Positions 34,353 to 40,593 of a stretch of 44,612 bases of DNA are shown one piece after another. The notes beneath the pieces were generated by a model that worked only from the letters and a program-made list of their open reading frames with translations, had not been told where the DNA came from and searched no databases. The DNA lies in contig NZ_JHXI01000019.1 of NCBI RefSeq assembly GCF_000621785.1, forward strand, positions 1 to 44,612, given 5' to 3'. The DNA comes from Ruminococcus flavefaciens ND2009. Lineage in GTDB: Bacteria; Bacillota; Clostridia; Oscillospirales; Ruminococcaceae. Made by a program: the position numbers and the translations under genes. Position 1 is the stretch's first letter; each line of letters starts with the position of its first letter.

Positions 34353-34445
34353 ATGAACAATTCAAATCACATAGGAAACGAGATAAAGACAATGAGAAGG
34401 AGTATGATCGAATGGCTGAAAACAAAACAGAGACTAAAATCGTAA
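34353..34445 (+). CDS. Possible 30-residue leader peptide overlapping xis
   Basis: ATG with AAAGGAG 9 bases upstream; reads MNNSNHIGNEIKTMRRSMIE and ends WLKTKQRLKS, basic. Its last 34 bases overlap the excisionase gene in another frame, so it may serve to couple translation rather than act as a protein. Confidence 0.5.
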   Translation: MNNSNHIGNEIKTMRRSMIEWLKTKQRLKS

Positions 34446-34606
34446 TGCTTACCATAAAGCAGGCGGCAGCTCTTGTAGAGGGACTGACCGAGTACAGAGT
34501 CCGCCAGATGTGCCTGAGCGGTCAGGTGCCGCACATCATGGCTGGCAATAAATATCTTATCAACAAGGAATTATTCCTGAAATATCTGCGCGGAGAGACC
34601 GCGTAA
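34412..34606 (+). CDS. xis: Excisionase-like helix-turn-helix protein (Xis)
   Basis: 64 residues; ATG with AAGGAG 9 bases upstream. After a charged start, IVMLTIKQAAALVEGLTEYR and VRQMCLSGQVPHIMAGNKYL form the winged helix-turn-helix of the MerR-related excisionase family (helix, turn, 'G-x-V-P-x-x-x-x-G-x-K-Y' wing). It lies 101 bp before the integrase gene in the same direction, the usual position for Tn916-class directionality factors. It would bend attachment-site DNA and favour excision. Confidence 0.85.
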   Translation: MAENKTETKIVMLTIKQAAALVEGLTEYRVRQMCLSGQVPHIMAGNKYLINKELFLKYLRGETA

Positions 34607-34620
34607 AAAAATAGTGGAAA

Positions 34621-34684
34621 TGGCGCGTTTTTTCTGGACTTCCGCACCGAGTTGTGGTATGATGTCGTTGGCAAAAACGCGCCA
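34621..34684 (+). promoter_or_regulatory. Integrase promoter framed by a 12-bp inverted repeat
   Basis: TGGCGCGTTTTT (34621-34632) and AAAAACGCGCCA (34673-34684) are perfect inverted copies 40 bases apart. Between them lies a possible promoter, TGGACT-17-TATGAT (-10 at about 34659). The right arm abuts the integrase ribosome site. This could be an operator that silences int or a recombinase-binding site; as RNA it could also form a long stem before the start codon. Confidence 0.6.
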
Positions 34685-34707
34685 TATTTATGAAGGAGGG
34701 AAAATAT

Positions 34708-35979
34708 ATGGCGACTATAAGAAAAAGACCGAATGGTTCATTCGAGATAAAGGTATCATGCGGCTACGATATTTACGGAAGACAGCATAATCAGTACAAG
34801 AGCTATTATCCCGAACCCGGCATGACACCTCGTCAGATCGACAAAGAAGTCAACAAACAGGCGGTGCTGTTCGAGGAGGAGTGCAAGAAAGGTCAGATAA
34901 CATCGGCGGTCAAGTTTGAGACATTCGCCGAGCAGTGGTTTGATGAGTATGCAAAGGTCAACCTGAGACCGACCACATTCTCAAAAATGCGGCAGGTCAC
35001 CAAGCGTATCTACGCTGCAATCGGACACAAGCGTATGGACAAGATAACGTCCCGAGACATACAAATGTTCATCACCGACCTTATCGTAAACGGCAGGCAC
35101 ATGGTCACAGGCAAGCCGCTGTCACGAAAAACTGCTATACATCACCTGAGCTTCATCAGTGACATATTCAGCTACGCTATCCGTATGGGAATGCTGACGG
35201 ACAATCCGTGCAGCAGAGTTGTGATACCCAAGCTGGAGCAGAAGGAAAAGGAGATATACACCCTTGATGAAGTGAAGAAGCTGTTTGAAGATCTGGGCTA
35301 TGAGCCAATGTGGTTTCAGGTCTACATAACACTGGCGATATACAGCGGCTTCCGAAGGAGCGAAATGCTGGGACTGGAGTGGAAGGACATCGACTTTGAC
35401 TACAACACCATAAGAGTTCGCAGAACTTCACATTACACACCTGCGAAGGGCATCTACACCGATACTACGAAAACGAAGAAGTCTCAGCGAGTAGCAAAAT
35501 TCCCCGAGGACGTAATGGATATGCTGAAGAAATACCGCAAGGAGCAGAGAAAAGAAGCCCGTCGGCTGGGAACGAAGTGGGAGGATAACGACAGGCTGTT
35601 CACCAAGTGGAACGGCTCACCCATGTATCCCGAAATGCCGTACAAGTACCTGAAAAGCTACTGCGAGAAGATTGACATACCCTTCCGCGGCATACATTCA
35701 CTGAGACACCTTCACGCATCGCTTCTCATCTACGAGGGCATAGACGTAGTAGCAGTGTCGGCGGATATGGGACACAGTATCGTAGGAACTACCTTGAACC
35801 TGTACTCCCATATGTTCCAGGAGGCGAGAGCGAGAAACTGCGATGCCATAACCAATGCACTTAGGTTTACCCGAGAGGGGAATAACGCTAAACCTAAGTC
35901 CGCAAAGGAGGCTGAACCCGACATTGACGAAGATGAGGACGAGCTTGAAGAAGAAACTATGGGGCAGACTATGGCATAA
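34708..35979 (+). CDS. int: Tyrosine recombinase (integrase) of the ssrA-targeted island
   Basis: 423 residues from ATG 34708, with GAAGGAGGG about 7 bases upstream (an ATG at 34690 lies before this site and is unlikely). Residues 1-60: arm-binding domain (MATIRKRPNGSFEIKVSCGY). 65-160: core-binding (SAM-like) domain. 175-385: catalytic domain with Arg in IYSGFRRSEMLGLEWKDID, H-x-x-R in GIHSLRHLHASLLI, His in ADMGHSIVGTTLNLY and the nucleophile Tyr in LNLYSHMF. All R-H-R-H-Y residues are present, so it should be active. The C-terminus is a very acidic tail (EPDIDEDEDELEEE) whose DNA is copied twice further downstream. Stands next to the ssrA end of the island, as expected. Confidence 0.93.
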   Translation: MATIRKRPNGSFEIKVSCGYDIYGRQHNQYKSYYPEPGMTPRQIDKEVNKQAVLFEEECKKGQITSAVKFETFAEQWFDEYAKVNLRPTTFSKMRQVTKRIYAAIGHKRMDKITSRDIQMFITDLIVNGRHMVTGKPLSRKTAIHHLSFISDIFSYAIRMGMLTDNPCSRVVIPKLEQKEKEIYTLDEVKKLFEDLGYEPMWFQVYITLAIYSGFRRSEMLGLEWKDIDFDYNTIRVRRTSHYTPAKGIYTDTTKTKKSQRVAKFPEDVMDMLKKYRKEQRKEARRLGTKWEDNDRLFTKWNGSPMYPEMPYKYLKSYCEKIDIPFRGIHSLRHLHASLLIYEGIDVVAVSADMGHSIVGTTLNLYSHMFQEARARNCDAITNALRFTREGNNAKPKSAKEAEPDIDEDEDELEEETMGQTMA

Positions 35980-35981
35980 AA

Positions 35982-36072
35982 AATAAGCGGTCAAGAGCAC
36001 TTTTAAAAAGGATGAGCTCGCAAAATGACTATTCTAAGCCATTTGCGAGCCTTGCTTCTGGTAGAGACGAGG
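35982..36072. other. Junction block 2: arm site, terminator hairpin and att-like sequence
   Basis: AATAAGCGGT (35982-35991), the hairpin GCTCGCAAAATG / CATTTGCGAGC (36016-36050; read leftward followed by TCATCCTTTTT) and CTTCTGGTAGAGACGAGG (36055-36072). The last part equals the 3' end of ssrA (CTTCTGGTGGAGGCGAGG) except for two G-to-A changes, which junction block 3 shares. It lacks GGAATTGAA, so it is a partial att remnant. Confidence 0.75.
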
Positions 36073-36090
36073 CACGCTCTTCTGCTTTAG

Positions 36091-36119
36091 TTGACTTTCC
36101 ACAAATAATATGATATAAT
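36091..36119 (+). promoter_or_regulatory. Promoter of cargo cassette 1
   Basis: TTGACT (36091-36096), 17-base spacer, TATAAT (36114-36119). A 5' stem ATAGGG / CCCTAT (about 36129-36146) begins near the expected transcription start and may protect the mRNA. The same block, nearly base for base, stands before cassette 2. Confidence 0.88.
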
Positions 36120-36182
36120 GGCGATAATATAGGGGAGAATCCCTATATGTGCGGATACAATGATATAAAAGGAGGTTTTTCT

Positions 36183-38057
36183 ATGAAGATCAAAAGAATA
36201 ATAGCGGCGGCGTTATCGCTGTGCATGGTGGGCGGAGCATTCACATTCGCATCACCGGAGGTCAGTGACTATTCCATTACAGCGGATGCTGCCGGCGAGT
36301 GCTATTCCTATAACAGCACCACGCAGACGCTGACACTGAAAGGCAATGTGGATCGCATTGAACTCTGGGACTTTGCACACTATGATGATATCAAAACTAT
36401 AAGGGCGGCGGAAGGAACGATCCTTCCGGCAGACTGTTCCAATCTTTTTGGCGGGTTGGACAGCTGCACACAAGTTGATCTTTCGAATGCTGATGCCTCG
36501 AATGTGACCAGAACAAGTCAGATGTTCCTTGGGTGCAAAGCACTGACTTCTGTCGATCTGAGCTGCTTTGCTGAGAACAAAGTTACGAGCATGGAATCAA
36601 TGTTTGCCGAATGTTCTGCGCTGACATCAGTTGATCTGAGCTGTTTTGATACAAGCAATGTAACTGAAATGTATTACATGTTTGCTATGTGTCCTGCTCT
36701 TACATCTGTAGATATGAGCGGCTGTGATACAAGCAATGTAACAAATATGCAGCAGATGTTCTGGAAATGCTCATCTCTGAGATCAGTTGATCTTAGTGGA
36801 TTCGATACACACAATGTGAAAAGATTTGACAGTATGTTTGAAAAATGTTCTTCACTGAAGACACTTGATCTGAGCAGCTTTGACACAAGCAATGCAACGT
36901 CCATGGGTTATATGTTCTCTGAGTGCTCTGAGCTGACTTCACTTGATCTGAGCAGATTTAACACAAGCAATGTTACGGATATGCGTTTGATGTTCTGTTC
37001 CTGTTCTGGACTGACTGTACTTGATTTTAGCAGCTTTGACACAAGCAATGTGGCAGATATGGCTTATATGTTCTCTGGTTGCTCTGGATTGACTGCTCTT
37101 GATCTTAGTAGCTTCGACACAAGCAATGTGACAGATATGGATCAAATGTTCTCTGGTTGCTCTGGATTGACTTCTCTTGATCTTAGCAGCTTTAACACAA
37201 GCAATGTGACGCTTATGTCTTATATGTTCTATAATTGCTCTAGATTGACTGAGCTTGATCTTAGCAGCTTCGAAACAAGCAATGTGCAGTCAATGAATGA
37301 TATGTTTCGAGATTGTTGTAGATTGACTGCTCTTGATCTTAGCAGCTTCGACACTAGCAATGTGACGAATATGAGACATATGTTTTATGATTGTTCTTCC
37401 CTGACTACACTTGATCTGAGCAGCTTCGATACAAGCAACGTTGAAAGTGCAGATTCAATGTTCCGATACTGTACAGACCTTTCCGTATTAACGCTTGGAA
37501 AGAATTTCGGCGATATTGCCGTGGGGCATGAGCTGCCAAACGGAAACGGCTGGGTGAATGCAAGTGACTCTTCAACTGTCATCAGCGGCAGTGCAGAATT
37601 TGCCGAATTTAAGAATACAGGCGGCACTTACGTCCAGTATGGCTTTGATAAAAAAGGCGATGTCAACTGTGACGGAGATATCACAGTAGCCGATGTTGTG
37701 CGGCTTCAGAAATGGCTGCTTGCCATTCCAGGTACGCAGATACCATACTGGAAAAACGCTGATTTGTGCGAAGATGGCAGACTTGATGGGTTTGATCTCT
37801 GCCTGTTAAGGCAGCAGATAATCGAGCAGAAAGATACCTATACCATACGCCTTGAAAAAGTCGGAGAGGATATAACATCCTTAACTTCGACCATTTCGAT
37901 AATCAATAAGTATCTGGGATGCGGTCTTGGAGAGGCAAAGAATATTGTCAATTCAGCCCCCGTTACTATAACAGATTCAGCAACAAAAGCAGATGCAGAT
38001 CAGCTCGTTGCCGACCTTGAGGGCGCAGGAGCAACTGTTTCTGTCACCAAAAACTGA
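36183..38057 (+). CDS. Cassette 1 protein: secreted DUF285 repeats + dockerin + L7/L12-like domain
   Basis: 624 residues from ATG 36183 (AAAGGAGG 8 bases upstream; an in-frame ATG at 36147 precedes this site). Signal peptide MKIKRIIAAALSLCMVGGAF, cleavage near residue 30. Residues ~95-430: thirteen 24-residue BspA/DUF285 units of the type LTSLDLSSFNTSNVTLMSYM-F-x-x-C-S. Residues ~490-552: type-I-like dockerin with two calcium loops (GDVNCDGDITVADVVRLQKW and NADLCEDGRLDGFDLCLLRQ). Residues ~555-624: a domain matching the ribosomal L7/L12 C-terminal domain (YTIRLEKVGE, LGCGLGEAKNIVNSAP, KADADQLVADLEGAGATV). Expected to be exported and to bind a cohesin. Role of the last domain unknown. Confidence 0.88.
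   Translation: MKIKRIIAAALSLCMVGGAFTFASPEVSDYSITADAAGECYSYNSTTQTLTLKGNVDRIELWDFAHYDDIKTIRAAEGTILPADCSNLFGGLDSCTQVDLSNADASNVTRTSQMFLGCKALTSVDLSCFAENKVTSMESMFAECSALTSVDLSCFDTSNVTEMYYMFAMCPALTSVDMSGCDTSNVTNMQQMFWKCSSLRSVDLSGFDTHNVKRFDSMFEKCSSLKTLDLSSFDTSNATSMGYMFSECSELTSLDLSRFNTSNVTDMRLMFCSCSGLTVLDFSSFDTSNVADMAYMFSGCSGLTALDLSSFDTSNVTDMDQMFSGCSGLTSLDLSSFNTSNVTLMSYMFYNCSRLTELDLSSFETSNVQSMNDMFRDCCRLTALDLSSFDTSNVTNMRHMFYDCSSLTTLDLSSFDTSNVESADSMFRYCTDLSVLTLGKNFGDIAVGHELPNGNGWVNASDSSTVISGSAEFAEFKNTGGTYVQYGFDKKGDVNCDGDITVADVVRLQKWLLAIPGTQIPYWKNADLCEDGRLDGFDLCLLRQQIIEQKDTYTIRLEKVGEDITSLTSTISIINKYLGCGLGEAKNIVNSAPVTITDSATKADADQLVADLEGAGATVSVTKN
36463..37480 (+). repeat. 72-bp tandem repeats encoding DUF285 units
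   Basis: About thirteen units of 72 bp, most with AGCTTTGACACAAGCAATGT or close variants. Several neighbouring units (37070-37200) are nearly identical, so unit number could change by slippage or recombination without breaking the frame. Confidence 0.85.
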
Positions 38058-38114
38058 TAACGCTCTCTGCACAGATGTGTGTCAAAAATAAAAGTTCTGT
38101 AAAGGGAACATATC

Positions 38115-38150
38115 ACGGCTCTGAAAGCAATTTCAGAGCCGTTAATCTTA
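38115..38150 (+). terminator. Terminator of cassette 1
   Basis: ACGGCTCTGAAA / TTTCAGAGCCGT, 12-bp perfect stem, GCAA tetraloop, then TAATCTTATT. The same terminator ends cassette 2. Confidence 0.85.
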
Positions 38151-38154
38151 TTAG

Positions 38155-38230
38155 GAAGGAAGCTGAACCGGATATTGACGAAGATGAGGACGAGCTTGAA
38201 GAAGAAAATATGGGGCAGACTATGGCATAA
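38155..38230 (+). repeat. Copy 1 of the integrase 3' end
   Basis: About 75 bp nearly identical to the end of int (35905-35979), encoding EAEPDIDEDEDELEEENMGQ and a TAA at the same place. It has no start or rest of the gene. It begins immediately after the cassette 1 terminator and runs straight into junction block 3. Confidence 0.88.
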
Positions 38231-38232
38231 AA

Positions 38233-38330
38233 AATAAGCGGTCAAGATCAAGAGCACTTTTTAAAAAGAACGAGCTCGCAAAATGACTGTTCTAAGTCAT
38301 TAGCGAGCCTTGCTTCTGGTAGAGACGAGG
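38233..38330. other. Junction block 3: arm site, hairpin and att-like sequence
   Basis: AATAAGCGGT (38233-38242), hairpin GCTCGCAAAATGA / TCATTAGCGAGC (38274-38308) and CTTCTGGTAGAGACGAGG (38313-38330). Same order and spacing as block 2, and the following promoter is the same too, so blocks 2 and 3 are copies of one another. Confidence 0.75.
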
Positions 38331-38347
38331 CATGCTCTTCTGTTTAG

Positions 38348-38376
38348 TTGACTTTCCACAAATAATATGATATAAT
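38348..38376 (+). promoter_or_regulatory. Promoter of cargo cassette 2
   Basis: TTGACT (38348-38353), 17-base spacer, TATAAT (38371-38376), followed by the same 5' stem and AAAGGAGG as cassette 1. Confidence 0.88.
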
Positions 38377-38439
38377 GGCGATAATATAGGGGAGAATCCC
38401 TATATATGCGGATACAATGATATAAAAGGAGGTTTTTCT

Positions 38440-39217
38440 ATGAAGATCAAAAGAATTATATCAACGGTATTGTCAACTGTGTTACTTATTGGTGTCATAC
38501 TGGCTGACACCGCCATTACTGACAGAACTACCTATCAGCTTACTGCACACGCTAAGGAAACAGTGGAAACAATTGCAACAACTTACCAAACATATATATA
38601 TGATTCCGAAACATTGGTAATCACATATCTACCCGAAGTGCATAACTTTAGTGGGGTTCATTTTGCTGTAGAAGCTAGTGATACCAGTCTCGGTAAAATT
38701 TGCCTTATCCGATGATGTTTTTGAAATAACTGATCTAAATGCCGATTCAGTTATACTTACAGGCTGCACCGGTGATACATACTGTACGATCGAAAAGGTA
38801 AAGATATATTTCGATTGTCCACCTGGTGATGTCAACTGTGACGGAGAGGTCACAATAGCTGATGCTGTTCTGCTGCAAAAATGGCTGCTTGCTGTTCCGG
38901 ATACTCAGCTCTCTTACTGGCAGAATGCTGATCTGTGCAAAGATGATAAACTCGATGTCTTCGACCTCTGCCTGTTAAAGCAAATGATAATCGAGCAGAA
39001 AGATACCTATACCATACGCCTTGAAGATGCTGGAAAGAAACCTACATCAGTCGCTTTTATTATTCATCAGTATTTGGAATGCAGTCTGGTAGAAGCAAGG
39101 GATAGGGTCGCTGCAGCACCTGTTAAAATAACAGATTCAGCAACAAAAGCAGAAGCAGATCAGCTCGTTGCCGACCTTGAAGGTGCAGGAGCAACTGTTA
39201 CCGTAACGAAAAACTGA
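38440..39217 (+). pseudogene. Cassette 2 protein: frameshifted secreted dockerin + L7/L12-like protein
   Basis: ATG with AAAGGAGG 8 bases upstream. Signal peptide MKIKRIISTVLSTVLLIGVI, then a ~60-residue region with beta character (TYQTYIYDSETLVITYLPEV), in place of the leucine-rich repeats of cassette 1. The frame ends at 38715, but the adjoining frame from about 38690 reads on smoothly (KFALSDDVFEITDLNADSVI) into a dockerin (GDVNCDGEVTIADAVLLQKW, NADLCKDDKLDVFDLCLLKQ) and the L7/L12-like domain (EADQLVADLEGAGATVTV). One extra base near GGTAAAATTTGCC would explain it; removing it gives about 258 continuous codons. This may be a true lesion, an assembly error, or slippage. Confidence 0.8.
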
Positions 39218-39274
39218 TACCGCCATCTGGACAGATGTGTGTCAAAAATAAAAGTTCTGTAAAGGGAACATATC

Positions 39275-39310
39275 ACGGCTCTGAAAGCAATTTCAGAGCC
39301 GTTAATCTTA
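39275..39310 (+). terminator. Terminator of cassette 2
   Basis: The same 12-bp stem, GCAA loop and TAATCTTATT as the cassette 1 terminator. Confidence 0.85.
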
Positions 39311-39314
39311 TTAT

Positions 39315-39390
39315 GAAGGAAGCTGAGCCGGATATTGACGAAGATGAGGACGAGCTTGAAGAAGAAAATATGGAGCAGACTATGGCATAA
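39315..39390 (+). repeat. Copy 2 of the integrase 3' end
   Basis: Again ~75 bp matching the int tail up to TAA, with a few substitutions (EPDIDEDEDELEEENMEQTM). Third occurrence in a row of this tail counting int itself. Confidence 0.88.
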
Positions 39391-39395
39391 AAATA

Positions 39396-39421
39396 CTCCG
39401 CAGAGACAAAACTCTGCGGAG
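39396..39421. other. Hairpin CTCCGCAGAG / CTCTGCGGAG
   Basis: Perfect 10-bp stem with a 6-nt loop immediately after the second int-tail copy. It has no counterpart at junctions 2 and 3. Confidence 0.6.
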
Positions 39422-39444
39422 CGTCTGATATTGTTAAATAAAAA

Positions 39445-39465
39445 AATAAGTGGTCAATAAGTGGT
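39445..39465 (+). repeat. Arm-type direct repeats, right island end
   Basis: AATAAGTGGT at 39445-39454 and 39456-39465, 11-bp period, the same layout as at the left end (7302-7322). Confidence 0.65.
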
Positions 39466-39481
39466 TGGGAGCACTTTTAAA

Positions 39482-39525
39482 AAAAATGAGCTCGCAAAAT
39501 GGCTATTCTAAGCCGTTTGCGAGCC
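39482..39525 (-). terminator. Terminator of ssrA
   Basis: Read leftward from ssrA: GCTCGCAAACGGC / GCCATTTTGCGAGC stem followed by TCATTTTTTTT, starting 8 bases beyond the tmRNA 3' end. Related hairpins with U tracts occur at the other three junction blocks (7125, 36016, 38274). Confidence 0.88.
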
Positions 39526-39532
39526 TTGCTTC

Positions 39533-39902
39533 TGGTGGAGGCGAGGGGAATTGAACCCCTGTCCGAAAGTCCGTTCATGCAACTTTCTACGAGCGTATTT
39601 TACCTATTATGATTCCCTGTACGAGCCGCCGATAAACGGGCTGCGGGTGCAGGTAGTCCGTATACAACTGGCGGACACGGACACTTCCGTCAGTCGTTCA
39701 CCGCTGATCGATGCCCAAGCGAGAGCCGCGGTACTCCCTCGGTGGACAGAAGCTGACTTAAGCAGCTACCAGTTCGCTATTTCTAGAAACTGTAATGTTA
39801 TTTCTTGCGTTTATATTTAAACGTGGCGCAGGTTATGGAGATCACGCCATTCTCCGCTCGCTTATCACACTTCAAGACCCCCGTCGAAACCTTTACGCCC
39901 CC
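39533..39902 (-). ncRNA. ssrA: Transfer-messenger RNA (tmRNA)
   Basis: 370 nt. The 5' end GGGGGCGTAAAGGTTTCGAC (from 39902) pairs its first seven bases with CGCCTCC just before the encoded ACCA end. GTTCAATTCCCC near the 3' end is the T-arm. The tag reading frame on the minus strand (39758-39808) reads ARNNITVSRNSELVAA then TAA, with GCA the probable resume codon. tmRNA rescues stalled ribosomes and tags the product for proteolysis. The 3' end is the integration target of the island. Confidence 0.96.
39542..39555. other. Right attachment site of the island, inside ssrA
   Basis: CGAGGGGAATTGAA, the second copy of the 14-bp direct repeat seen at 7174-7187. In RNA it is part of the T-loop and the acceptor-proximal end of the tmRNA tRNA-like domain, so integration leaves ssrA functional. 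Confidence 0.82.
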
Positions 39903-39947
39903 ATATAATGAGGGAGTGAGGTGGGGAGCCGAAATGCTCCGAATAAC

Positions 39948-39976
39948 ATTATACACTGTTTTCAGCCGTTTGTCAA
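39948..39976 (-). promoter_or_regulatory. Promoter of ssrA
   Basis: Leftward TTGACA (39971-39976), 17-base spacer, TATAAT (39948-39953), both perfect; transcription would start about 40 bases before the mature 5' end, which is then processed. Confidence 0.88.
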
Positions 39977-40085
39977 CTGCAAATGGTGTCGTTATTTGTA
40001 AAAGCAGAGATATTTCCTGTTTGTTTGCGTCAATGCAGGTATAGTTCGCCAGGGGAGTACCATTCCGTTAGTTCATGAGCGGAGT

Positions 40086-40250
40086 TCACATTACAGAGTA
40101 TGTGCAGTCCGTGTTAAAAAACTTTGACCATAGTGCAGTGTATTCCTTGTCCTTTACAAGCTCAGACAATCGCTTATATGTGCCGTTGTCCACGTCTATG
40201 TAACGATTGATATGGATGTACCGAATATCATATTTTATTGACTTTGTCAA
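40086..40250 (-). pseudogene. Protein-like remnant upstream of ssrA
   Basis: A leftward open stretch of 54 codons ending at TGA 40086. It reads DIRYIHINRYIDVDNGTYKR, LSELVKDKEYTALWSKFF, and NTDCTYSVM at its end, which has the composition of real protein. Only a TTG start without a ribosome site is available and a stop lies just upstream, so it is most likely a gene remnant. The family is not recognised. Confidence 0.4.
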
Positions 40251-40390
40251 TAGAGAGATGGCTGATCACCGGAAAATTGCTGATATGAGCAGAAACAAAC
40301 ATACAAAAGAGAGGAAAGCGATCATAGGTCCATCTTTTTAGTAATAGTCAAATATACAAACTTACACATATCGGAAATATAAACTCATTC

Positions 40391-40419
40391 TTGACAATTC
40401 ATGTTAAAAATGCTATAAT
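40391..40419 (+). promoter_or_regulatory. Promoter of the 1087-residue dockerin gene
   Basis: Perfect TTGACA (40391-40396), 17-base spacer, perfect TATAAT (40414-40419). Gives a ~170-base leader that contains a short reading frame and a terminator-like hairpin. Confidence 0.88.
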
Positions 40420-40470
40420 AAATCAAATAGTTTTTACATGATATGGCGTGAAATTATGGGGGCAGTTCAT

Positions 40471-40533
40471 ATGTGTAAATCATATTCAGTCTATGTAAGC
40501 AACGGCTTTACAGCGGATATTCACATTGTTTGA
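40471..40533 (+). CDS. Possible 20-residue leader peptide
   Basis: ATG preceded by TATGGGGGCAGTTCAT (weak ribosome site), reads MCKSYSVYVSNGFTADIHIV and stops 2 bases before a terminator-like hairpin. Placement fits translational control of attenuation; codon content shows no obvious run of one amino acid. Confidence 0.45.
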   Translation: MCKSYSVYVSNGFTADIHIV

Positions 40534-40535
40534 TT

Positions 40536-40578
40536 CGTACACGGGATAATTCTGTTCTGTGTACGTTTTTATTTTTTT
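40536..40578 (+). terminator. Attenuator-like terminator in the leader
   Basis: CGTACAC / GTGTACG stem, 16-nt loop, followed by a long U tract (TTTTTATTTTTTT), then directly the AAAGGAGG of the next gene. There is no gene upstream that needs this terminator except the leader itself. Confidence 0.7.
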
Positions 40579-40593
40579 AAAGGAGGACGAAAA

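Noticed and set aside
36463..37480. Regular repeats that could suggest a CRISPR array
   Set aside because: The units are adjacent, coding and without unique spacers; they encode DUF285 leucine-rich repeats.
36252..37627. Several leftward frames opposite cassette 1
   Set aside because: Produced by the 72-bp repeats read in antisense; no start signals.
39551..40044. Two rightward frames of 89 and 79 codons
   Set aside because: They lie over the tmRNA gene and its promoter on the opposite strand.
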